In this document: piece after piece, positions 54,616-64,000 of the stretch
Layout of the letters: each line of letters starts with the position of its first letter
Numbering within the stretch: the stretch's first letter is position 1
Source of the DNA: Toxorhynchites rutilus septentrionalis
Lineage: Eukaryota; Arthropoda; Insecta; Diptera; Culicidae
Assembly: GCF_029784135.1 (NCBI RefSeq)
Contig: NC_073746.1
Span: forward strand, 105,857,661 to 105,921,660
Reading direction: 5' to 3'
Length of the DNA: 64,000 nucleotides
Made by a program: the position numbers and the translations under genes
Notes under the pieces: model-generated
Database searches by the model: none
What the model saw: the letters and a program-made list of their open reading frames with translations, nothing else
Told to the model about the DNA's origin: nothing

Positions 54616-56175
54616 ATGGCAGAAGGTCAAGTTGAAATGGGGATTGAAACTACTGTTTCCTCCTCACTAGCTACAACGGGGGCTGGGAAGTCGCTCAAAC
54701 GCGTTCCCCCCTCAGAAGATGTCTCTTCAGAGAAAGAGTTAATTAACCTCAACAAGCCCCCCTCAAGAAAATTGGCAAACTTTTCCTCTTCGCCCCCTCC
54801 ATCTCCCGCTTCCGTTCAACTCCCGAACTTGCCTCCCAGTCCTACTGATCCCGCTCCCGCTCAACAATCGACCTCGTCCTCCCCCTCAGTTGTTTCCTCT
54901 CCTCGTGTCAAGGTCTATCCAGACGATGCACCTGGAGCTGGTCCATGGGTTGTTTTTTTCCGGCCCAAACCTAAAGGAAAATCTATTAATGTCATTCAGG
55001 TTTCGAAAGATCTGGCAAGATTTTATTCCTCCGTGGTCGAAATCTCTAAGGTTAGGCCGAACAAACTGCGTGTTGTCGTGAGTGATCGGAAACACGCAAA
55101 TGCAATTGTGATCGACGAGAGGTTCACCCTAGAGTATCGTGTCTACGTGCCCTCCCATGACGTAGAAATCTCTGGGGTGGTAACTGAAACGGGTCTGACG
55201 TGCCAATTGATAAAAGAAGGAGTTGGTAAATTCAAAAGACTCCCTTTGGTGGGCGTTAAAATTTTGGACAGTCGCCAACTAGGTAAAGTATCCCAAGAAG
55301 AGGGAAAAACGAAATTCACGCCGTCAGACTCGTTTCGAGTAACTTTTGCTGGTTCGGCCCTCCCTGACTACGTCATGGTGGACAAATTGAGACTGCCTGT
55401 GCGACTCTTCGTGCCTAAGCCCATGACTTGCAACAAATGCAAGTCAGTTGGTCACACTTCAGATTATTGTGCCAACAAGGAGCGCTGTGCAACTTGCGGA
55501 GAGCAACATGTGGGGGAATCCTGCAGTGCGACTGAGCATAAGTGTCCATATTGCGGGGGATCCCCACACGTGCTCTCAGCTTGTGAAACTTACAAGAGTC
55601 GCTGGGAGAAACAGAAGCGCTCTTTGAAGGAACGCTCAAAACGCACTTTTGCGGATATTTTAAAGGGCGCTTCTCCACTTGCCCAACAACAATCAATCAA
55701 CACTCAAAATGTCTTCGCCACGTTGCCCGTTGACGAAATGGAAGCGGACACAGCTAACGGGGGCACACCGTTCATTTTCCAAGGGAATCCCCGGCGCAAA
55801 AATGTGACCACTCCCAAAGTTCAAGGACAAGCCCCACCGGTTATACCCCCTGTTAGCATGTCTAAAAAATCGAGTGCAGCGGACAAGCAAAATCAGGTTC
55901 CTCCTGGTTTCCGTGGGAATGGTTCACCTTTGAACGGCCCAGCACTCGAGGGGACATCAAAAACCCCAACTGTCCCTGTTTTTCCGTCTAGTTCAACTTC
56001 CCAATCGGGATTTATAAAGTTGACTGACCTTGTGGATCAAATCTTCACGTGTTTTAACGTTTCCGACTCCATCAGAACCATTGTCATCTCAATGCTTCCA
56101 GTGTTAAAGACAATTTTGCAGCAATTGATGCAAACATGGCCCCTTCTTGCAATGATTATCTCTCTTGATGTCTAA
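54616..56175 (+). CDS. LINE ORF1, gag-like protein with three zinc knuckles
   Basis: 519 residues, intact. Residues 1-95 are Ser/Pro-rich and probably disordered. About 100-265 is the gag-like core seen in ORF1 of I/LOA-group elements. Three knuckles follow: C272-x2-C275-x4-H280-x4-C285, C291-x2-C294-x3-H298-x4-C303 and C310-x2-C313-x4-H318-x4-C323. A long polar tail ends with a hydrophobic stretch (around 485-519). The stop overlaps the ORF2 start in ATGTCTAA (56168-56175), which suggests coupled translation. The protein would bind element RNA. The start is the first ATG of the frame, after a leader without long ORFs. Confidence 0.9.
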   Translation: MAEGQVEMGIETTVSSSLATTGAGKSLKRVPPSEDVSSEKELINLNKPPSRKLANFSSSPPPSPASVQLPNLPPSPTDPAPAQQSTSSSPSVVSSPRVKVYPDDAPGAGPWVVFFRPKPKGKSINVIQVSKDLARFYSSVVEISKVRPNKLRVVVSDRKHANAIVIDERFTLEYRVYVPSHDVEISGVVTETGLTCQLIKEGVGKFKRLPLVGVKILDSRQLGKVSQEEGKTKFTPSDSFRVTFAGSALPDYVMVDKLRLPVRLFVPKPMTCNKCKSVGHTSDYCANKERCATCGEQHVGESCSATEHKCPYCGGSPHVLSACETYKSRWEKQKRSLKERSKRTFADILKGASPLAQQQSINTQNVFATLPVDEMEADTANGGTPFIFQGNPRRKNVTTPKVQGQAPPVIPPVSMSKKSSAADKQNQVPPGFRGNGSPLNGPALEGTSKTPTVPVFPSSSTSQSGFIKLTDLVDQIFTCFNVSDSIRTIVISMLPVLKTILQQLMQTWPLLAMIISLDV

Positions 56176-59100
56176 TTTAAATAGAGAGGTCGGAGATATC
56201 ACTGTTTTACAGTGGAATTGTCGTAGTCTTATCCCTAAATTGGATACTTTCAAATTTCTAATTCATAAATTCAATTGTGATGTTTTTGCTCTGTCCGAAA
56301 CCTGGCTCTCTTCTCAAAATGATCTCTCTTTCCACGATTTTAATATAATACGCTTGGACCGCGATGACAGATACGGAGGGGTACTATTGGGGATTAATAA
56401 GTGCCACCCATTTTTTAGAATTGAACTTCCACCTATTGGAGGGATCGAAGCTGTTGCTTGTCATGCAAACATCAGAGGCAAAGACCTCTGTATTGTCAGT
56501 TTGTATTGGCCTCCGAGAGCTGCGGTTAGCCGCAAGCAACTTGTTGACATGTGCTTACTCCTTCCTGAGCCACGATTGATCTTGGGAGACTTCAACTCTC
56601 ACGGAACTGCCTGGGGGGAACAGTACGACGACAATCGTTCATCGTTGATATATGACCTTTGTAACAGCTTCAATATGACCGTTTTGAATACTGGGGAAAC
56701 AACACGTGTACCTAAACCTCCTGCTAACCCAAGTGCTCTTGACCTCTCGCTTTGCTCGAATTCACTATCGTTAGATTGCAAGTGGAATATAATCCAGGAC
56801 CCCAACGGTAGTGATCACTTGCCAATCAAAATTTCCATCACCATTGGGTCGAATTCTTCTGAATCTATAAACATGGCATATGACCTCACAAGACACATTG
56901 ACTGGAAAAAATATGCGGACGCGATTGATCTAGCCATCAATTCCAGAGATGCTTTGCCTCCATTGGAGGAGTATAACTTCATTTCTCGTTTGATCTATGA
57001 CAGCGCGGTTCGCGCTCAAACGAAACCCATCCCAGGCTCCACTATTCGTCGAAGGCCTCCCAATCCATGGTGGGATAGCCAATGTTCCAAGCTTTATCAG
57101 GATAAATCGAACGCATTTAAAGCTTTTCGAAAACGTGGAACCATTGAGAATTTTCAAACGTATTTGGACCTTGAAAATCAATTTAAAAACTTGATCAAAG
57201 GGAAAAAGCGTGCTTATTGGCGAACTTTCGTGGGAGGTTTGTCACGAGAAACGTCAATGAAAAAATTATGGAAAGTGGCTCGAAACATGAGAAATCGCTC
57301 TTCATCGAATGAAAGCGAAGAATATTCACATCGATGGATTTTTAAATTTGCACGGAAAGTTTGTCCCGATTCCGTTCCTGTGCAAAAAATTGTTCGAGAT
57401 ATACCACAAGATAGGTGCGATCTTGATTCCGAGTTTTCGATGGTAGAATTCTCTCTTGCTCTCCTTTCTTGTAACAATTCGGCTCCAGGAACAGATAGAA
57501 TTAAGTTCAACTTGCTGAAAAACCTCCCTGATGTGGCGAAACATCGCTTGTTGAATTTATTCAATCGGTTTCTGGAGCATAATGTTGTTCCAGATGATTG
57601 GAGACAAGTGCGAATTATAGCTATTCAAAAACCCGGAAAACCCGCGTCCGACTTCAATTCGTACCGCCCAATAGCAATGCTGTCTTGTATACGGAAATTG
57701 TTGGAGAAAATGATCTTGTTTCGCCTTGATCGATGGGTTGAAACGAATGGCCTACTCTCACATACACAATATGGGTTCCGCAGGGGCAAGGGGACGAATG
57801 ATTGTCTTGCGTTGCTTTCTTCAGAAATTCAAATGGCTTACGCCGAAAAAAAACAAATGGCTTCAGTATTCTTGGACATAAAGGGGGCCTTTGATTCTGT
57901 TTCAATAGAGGTTTTGTCAGACAAATTACACTCTCGGGGTCTACCGCCTCTATTGAATAATATGTTATATAACTTGCTTTGTGAAAAAACATTTGAATTT
58001 TTCTCATGGAGATTCGGCAGTAAGTCGGGTCTCTTACATGGGCCTCCCTCAGGGCTCATGTTTAAGCCCCCTTTTGTACAACTTCTATGTAAGCGACATT
58101 GACAATTGCCTTACACAAAATTGCAGCTTAAGACAACTTGCAGATGATGGAGTAGTGTCTGTCGTAGGATCAAAAGAATCCGACCTGCAAGAATCCTTAC
58201 AAGATACTTTGAACAATTTTTCAACCTGGGCCATTGGGCTAGGGATCGAATTCTCCACAGAGAAAACAGAGATGGTGGTTTTTTCTAGGAAGCATAGACC
58301 AGCAAAACCAAAGCTTCAACTTTTGGGTAAACCAATCACTCATGCTATGTCATTCAAGTATCTTGGGGTCTGGTTCGACTCCAAATGTACTTGGGGGGCC
58401 CATATTAGGTATCTGAGTAAAAAATGTCAACAAAGAATAAACTTTCTCCGTACAATTACCGGCACCTGGTGGGGAGCCCATCCAGAAGATCTTATAATGT
58501 TGTATCGAACAACTATTCTCTCAGTGATGGAGTATGGCAGTTTCTGTTTTCAATCAGCTGCCAAAACACACCTCATTAAACTCGAGCGAATTCAGTATCT
58601 TTGTCTCCGTATCGCGTTGGGATGTATGCCCTCAACGCATACCATGAGTCTCGAGGTTTTGGCAGGCCTACTCCCACTAAAAGATCGCTTCAATTTATTA
58701 TCTCTTCGGTTCTTCATCCGGTGTAAGGTCATGAACCCATTGGTGATCGGAAATTTTGAGCAGCTGATCGGGCTAAATTTTCATTCTGGATTCATGACTT
58801 CATATCATGAATTCATCTCCATGCAGGTTGATCCTTCTTCGTATATTCCCAACCGTGTTTGTTTTCCTGACTACATCAATTCCTCTGTACATTTTGATCT
58901 GTTCATGAAGGAGAAAATCCATGGAATTCCAGATTATCATCGATCGGGGATCGTTCCTACGATCTTCAATGCAAAATATGGGCGTATCAATTGTGATAAT
59001 ATGTACTTTACTGATGGGTCCTCTATGAATGAGTCCACAGGATTTGGAGTGTTCAACGAATTTTTTAGCACCTCACACAGTCTTCAGAATCCTTGCTCAG

Positions 59101-59845
59101 TGTATATTGCTGAATTGGCAGCGATACACTGGACAGCGTCGCCTCACGACCTGTTGAACACTATTACATTGTAACGGATAGTCTTAGCTCTGTCGAAGCT
59201 ATCCGTTCAGTGAGGCCGGAAAAGCACTCGCCGTACTTCCTTGAGAGAATACGAGAAATTTTGAGTGCTTTAACCAGACGCTGTTATGTCATTACCTTTG
59301 TCTGGGTCCCCTCACATTGCTCAATTCCGGGTAATGAGAGGGCTGACTCATTGGCAAAGGTAGGTGCAATTGAAGGCGATATTTATCAGCGTCAAATCGC
59401 CTTCAATGAATTTTATTCTTTAGTCCGTAAAAATACCATCGTTAAATGGCAACGTAAGTGGAACGAAGATGAATTGGGTCGGTGGCTTCACTCGATTATC
59501 CCTAAGGTTAGCCTCAAACCATGGTTCAAAAGTCTGGACTTGAGTCGGGACTTTATTCGCACCTTCTCTCGACTCATGTCCAATCACTGTTCGTTAGACG
59601 CGCTACTCTTTCGTTTTAATCTTGCCGATGGCAATATCTGTGCTTGTGGCCAAGGTTACCACGACATCGAACACGTTGTTTGGTCGTGCGAGGTGTATCT
59701 TGTTGCCAGATCGAATTTAGAAAACTCTCTTCGGGCCAGAGGAAGACAGCCCAATGTGCCGGTGAGAGATGTGTTGGCTCAGTTAGACCTTGATTACATG
59801 TCCCAAATATACGTCTTCTTAAAAGTTATCGATCTTCGTGTGTGA
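56168..59845 (+). pseudogene. LINE ORF2 (endonuclease, RT, RNase H) with two frameshifts
   Basis: Begins MSNLNREVGDITVLQWNCRS. Endonuclease motifs QWNCRS, SETWL, GDFNSHGTAWG and GSDHLPI lie at about 56210-56830. The RT follows with FLDIKGAFDSV (about 57874), then, in the next frame, GLPQGSCLSPLLYNFYV and LADDG (about 58135). RNase H blocks are FTDGSS (about 59009), AELAAIH, TDSLSS (about 59166) and GNERADSLAK (about 59330). A CACGQGYHDIEHVVWSC zinc motif lies near 59640. Frame 1 runs to 58102, frame 2 covers 57981-59174 and frame 3 to 59845. The first shift lies in the T-run at 57998-58002 (apparently one extra T) and the second near 59128-59136 (apparently a small deletion). No functional enzyme is expected from this copy. 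Confidence 0.9.
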
Positions 59846-60224
59846 TTGTCCTTATATCCTTATATTTTCCTTTTCCTTTTCCTTCGCGAGAAATTAAATC
59901 CCTTCTTACTAACAATAGAATAAGGTGAAATGTAAATACATGTTAGATATAAGATAGGCTTAAGAATTGAGTATGATGAATGTGAGTGCGAATGTGAGTG
60001 TGAACATTGTCAACATATCCTTATATCCCTTCCTTTTCCTGAAAAAAATGTCACCCTTCTAAACTCGAGCAAACCGCGAGTAATCGGTTCTCTACTTCAT
60101 TAACACTAGAATTAATGAAAAATGATTATATATACTTGTAACAATACAGATAGGAGTTCGGCTTCTTTAAACTTATGTAACTGAGCCTGTAAAAATAAAC
60201 GATTTATTAAAAAAAAAAAAAAAA

Positions 60225-60239
60225 ATACATCAGCTCTGC
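60225..60239 (+). repeat. Right target-site duplication of the full-length LINE
   Basis: ATACATCAGCTCTGC, identical to 54193-54207, directly after the A-tail. Confidence 0.95.
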
Positions 60240-63200
60240 CGATAAAGGAGATAGCCGACGAGTATAAAAACGTAGGTTTGGCGAAACATCAAGCCAGAGT
60301 CATGTTATTTCGACTGGTACCTTCAGGCGGTAAAAAATTATCCCGGTTTCAATTCCAGAAGGCTATAAAGTTACCACGGAACTGTTCATAGGTATTTTAA
60401 GTATATTTTTACTTCCATGGGTCACGAAGTAATTTGGCCACACCTATGTATGAGGGATTAGTATCGAATTCTCATGTTTCTTGCCTTGTCGATTACATGT
60501 GTCATGTTCGCGTATTACAAGGTCTCCGTCTCTATGTTTATTTACGCGAAAGACCTCACAACGAAAAATGTTGTTCACTACAAATCATTGAATTGACCTA
60601 ACATGAGATTTCCTGGACCTCCTAATTGACAAAGTAAATGAAATGTATTGGATCGACTATTGGTTCATTCTATCATTAATTGAAATTCGGGTTGCGTTAT
60701 ATGTTCTCATTCGTGGCTCATGTATGATAAAGGAACGGGAAGAAACTCGAATGTTCGAAATTATTCAAATCGAAAAATCAAATTCGTACGGGACGCAATT
60801 CGTCGGGCCTGCTAGATTTAGAGAACCTCTATTTCAATCACTGCATGGTCTGAATCTGAGGAAATAAACAGCAGAGCAGTTTCATTAGAAGGTTATAATC
60901 GTGGAATATCTGGTCTGGATTCAATCCGATACCGTCAGGTGTTTTGGGAACATGAATCCGCTGATCGGTTCGTGCTTCGAAAGATCAGTAATGTTATTGA
61001 CCCAGTCCCTGGATAGACTGCGGTTTGAGTTGGCTAACCAGATTGCAAGCATTCGCGATTACAACATTATAATTTTCAAAAATTGTCGCACTCATATGAA
61101 AAATCGAGAGTATCGAGTTAAAAGAAACCTGGTTATGAAATTTGAATGGGTTGAGAAAAAAAAGAAGTTGCAAACGTGCAATAATGAATCAAGAAAATAG
61201 TTCAGTTGTTTATAGCTATTTAGTTATATTGGCTCTACGAATTCGCAAGAATTTGGATTGATCGTGAATACGTGTCCACTAAAATTCAAGGCATCGTAGC
61301 TTACAAATTGATGCAGTAGATGCATATATAAAACGAAATGGAAAAAATAAATTGTATCTAGTGAATAATTTGATGTTAATTGACTGAAAATTATTGAACC
61401 ACAATCCTTCAAATTCGCTGCGCTTGTCAGGAGACACCTTAAGTGGAATAAAGACCAATGGGGTGAACCGACTAAACTATTTGAGTAACAATTATCGCAT
61501 ATCGTATCAATTTTATGCTGAAATGTACTGAATCATCGCTTATCACGATTTGCTGGTTGCTCGTTGAGAACATTTTCACTATGATCTGAGGAGACGCGTT
61601 CCAAAATTTGCTCGCTTATCAAAATTTCTACAAGCAGCTTCTGTTTTAACCCACATCAAACTGGAAAAATCTAGTTCCAGCAACAAGACACTTTACCCTA
61701 TAACGTAGACATGCGCATCAGCCAATCGCATCGTTTGATTCCCTCAGTTCCTCAAATATAACATACGTATCGGGAAACTTGCGGATTTATGTATAGAAAC
61801 TAGTGCACGGTCAATCGTGAAGACGAAGCCTTCTTGGTACTTTTTGGTACGCGTAGCGTAGCGCTTTACACATCAACTTTGTGTACGTCCAGGGTTCCGA
61901 TACATTAAATTTCACAGTCAGTTTTTGAGCATTTCAAATTGCGGACGTTTACCGAAAACAATTGCTTTGAGGCATTCAGCTAAAAATGTTAGAGCAGTGC
62001 GTGATAGACGAAAAAGCTAGAATTATCCAGTGTGTCGCATGAGTCATATGATATCGAATATTTCACACAGCGAAATACGGCATTTTGGTAAGTAGTTCCA
62101 TTGAGTCTTTGGTTTCTATTGTGGCTACTATATAGCCAAAAATGCTATTTGCAAGCACGTGGTCAGCGTGGAGTCTGGAAGAGGAACGATATCCTCTATC
62201 GTAAAGAGTCTACATGTGATTTACCGAGAGGAAATGTGAAGCTTGATAAGAAACTAAGTGTTGTTGGTTCACATTTTGTGCGTGAGGTGTGCGAAAACAA
62301 CATTAACGGGGTCAGTGTTCTGAGGGAACGCGTTTAACCACACTTAAAATGAACAAAATCATGTGTGATTAAAATATAGCATGTCAATGTCACAGAGAAT
62401 ATAAAAAGAATGACAGCTGTAATCAGTGTTTTTCGTGCAAAATTCTGCAACCTAAGCGTTGTTTTTTTTATCTAGCTCAAGGCAGTTGTCGGGGAATCGG
62501 GATGGCGGAGCTTTGTGATTATTTTTATATATTACAACGGCGAGCTGATGTTCTACTAATAGCTTCTCGGTGTGTATCTCTTGCTGCTGACCGACTTCAG
62601 CAGAACAGATGTTTTGAAGAATGGGACACAAACAACCTGCTGTTTGAAAACGTATACACAAATGAGTGGTTATTTATCAGTACTTAGCAGTGCTTGATCG
62701 TTTTTTGTCAATGTGCGGTACTTTCCGTTTTCATTACAGTTCCATCACCACGACGAAACGAACTTCATTTCGCATTTTTGTGAGCACGCATTAGACGTAT
62801 GTATAGCTAATCAGTAGGGAGCCGTGAAATGGATTGAACCGGTTTGCACTAGCTACGTTTGAGTTCACTATCTTGGGTAGAACCGTTTGTCATCCCCTGT
62901 CCGGAATAATTAACAGTTGAAGCCTTTGTTATATTGGATGTGGGATCAACTGCTACTACTTCAGCTTCATCAGAGCCTTCCTTATTTCATTCGTGATTGT
63001 GGAGATAGTTTTATCGGAAACTATTCTCCAGTTTACATTGTAGTACAGTATAGCCTGTTCGATAATTTGTAGATTTTTGATTACACTTTAAATCTTGTTT
63101 TGAAGAGACAGAAAATGATTTTGCAAATCTTAGCACGAATAACATAAAGAACGAAAGAAAAATTTTTTTTATCATAGTATGTAAAAACATTTATTGTTAT

Positions 63201-63555
63201 TATTTTTAATTAATTGTTAATTTTTTTGTTGATAACAAAATATAACCAACGAGCTCTTGTTATTGGTAAGTTCAATAAATTTTCATACCTTCAGAATCAC
63301 ATCTCTGTGTTATGTAAAACAAAATGTAGGGGCTGTATACAAGACACGACCTCTTAGAACGTAGGACTACGCATTCGTTTTATTTAATTTGCTTGTTTAT
63401 CATTTCGGATACTATTCATAAATGAAATTTATGAAAGAAATTTCATAAATCACTCTCTATTAGATTAGTTCCGGTGAGCCTGAAAAGGGTAAGTCATTAA
63501 CCCTTGGCATTGTAAAAGCAGTGATTCTCTCTTGCCTTCGCGAGAACAGTACACG
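60240..63555. other. Intergenic or intronic, no gene recognised
   Basis: About 3.3 kb. The left 160 bases continue the sequence interrupted by the LINE. Frames such as 60643-60867, 60901-61200 and 62101-62337 have no domain or splice support. About 63340-63420 resembles the dispersed repeat near 25620 and 49825. Confidence 0.4.
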
Positions 63556-63639
63556 AAGTGGACATATTTCGCAATTTATTTCTGCATGTCACTGCACGCA
63601 TTGCACTGAGTATTCATTGCCCTCCCAGCGATCTTATTA

Positions 63640-63880
63640 AAAGAATGTCTGTAGCTATGAGAAACTGGTCAACAGTTTTTCAGGCAGAAATGGCTGCAAT
63701 GGTAGAATGTACAAATGTCAACCTTAATAGAAAATGTTGACATGCTAACATCTGCACCTTCTCAGACAGTCAAGCGACATCTATAGCCCTTAATGCCTTC
63801 AAGTGCTTTTCAAAAAAAAATCTGGAAAAACATTCGAAAAAAGAAATAGGAAAACCGGGTGGTAAATCGTAGATCGCTCG
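63640..63880 (+). pseudogene. RNase H remnant of a LINE
   Basis: STVFQAEMAAMVECTNVN and, after a stop, ICTFSDSQATSIALNAF are recognisable as the second and third catalytic blocks of the RNase H found in LINE ORF2 (xVFQAExxA and FSDSQA). The first block is not seen and a stop lies between the two, so this is a fragment. It may continue past the window end. Confidence 0.55.
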
Positions 63881-64000
63881 TTCTAAATACTTATGCACTC
63901 CAGGAGAAGAAAACATTGCAACGTAGGTTCCGCCTTTGCACCGGGTAGTACAATAAGAATTCTACTCGCGATATGCATATCTATTCTCGCTTCAGCCAGC

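Larger units (their letters stand above)
54208..60224 (+). mobile_element. Full-length non-LTR retrotransposon with target duplication
   Basis: 6017 bp from the 5' leader to an A-tail. ATACATCAGCTCTGC is duplicated exactly at 54193-54207 and 60225-60239. Contains a 408-bp leader, ORF1 (54616-56175), ORF2 (56168-59845, broken twice) and a 380-bp 3' UTR. ORF2 has an RNase H, as in I- and LOA-type LINEs, and unlike classical Jockey. A truncated relative is at 45909-46205. The clean duplication argues for a fairly recent insertion, later crippled or born defective. Confidence 0.95.

Noticed and set aside
60643..61200. Two neighbouring plus-strand ORFs
   Set aside because: Low-complexity composition and no domain, start context or splice evidence.
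1..64000. CRISPR arrays, bacterial operons, rRNA or complete tRNA genes
   Set aside because: None seen. Repeats are of the eukaryotic transposon type, and the only tRNA-like stretches lie inside dispersed repeats.

Overview
This 64 kb window looks like mosquito DNA, most likely Aedes (possibly Ae. aegypti). It is AT-rich and intergenic or intronic, no complete host gene can be recognised, and it is packed with insect-type transposable elements of many kinds. The species call is an inference from element content, not from a diagnostic gene.

Layout. 1-3.9 kb: a non-LTR retrotransposon on the minus strand with an intact gag-like ORF1 and an ORF2 (endonuclease, then reverse transcriptase) that stays open until it leaves the window. 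4.19-13.85 kb: a complete, very young BEL/Pao LTR retrotransposon. Its two 858-bp LTRs differ at one position by eye and are flanked by a perfect 5-bp duplication. A single 2450-codon ORF encodes, in order, a PHD finger, gag, protease, reverse transcriptase, RNase H, integrase and an envelope-like glycoprotein. 14-38 kb: a dense mosaic of DNA transposons and MITEs: a foldback element with TAA duplications, a TTAA-flanked 1-kb element, TA-flanked elements, two hAT-type MITEs, a mariner remnant, several Tc1 remnants, a Helitron-like stretch and a compound inverted-repeat region. 38-54 kb: mostly unrecognisable sequence with a few MITEs, two LINE remnants, a second TTAA-flanked element, and a possible promoter with a first noncoding exon near 40.2-40.7 kb. 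54.2-60.2 kb: a full-length non-LTR retrotransposon with a 15-bp target duplication and A-tail, whose ORF2 carries two frameshifts. 60.2-64 kb: little recognisable content apart from an RNase H-like remnant at the right edge.

The most interesting system is the BEL/Pao element. It has the layout of an insect endogenous retrovirus, with an env-like domain fused in frame to pol. That domain resembles what has been reported as chuvirus-type glycoprotein capture by mosquito BEL elements; I make this assignment from pattern recognition and it needs a profile search. Its 5' leader also holds an array of repeated stem-loops. Next in interest are two roughly 1-kb TTAA-flanked elements that share well conserved short reading frames although neither encodes a recognisable transposase.
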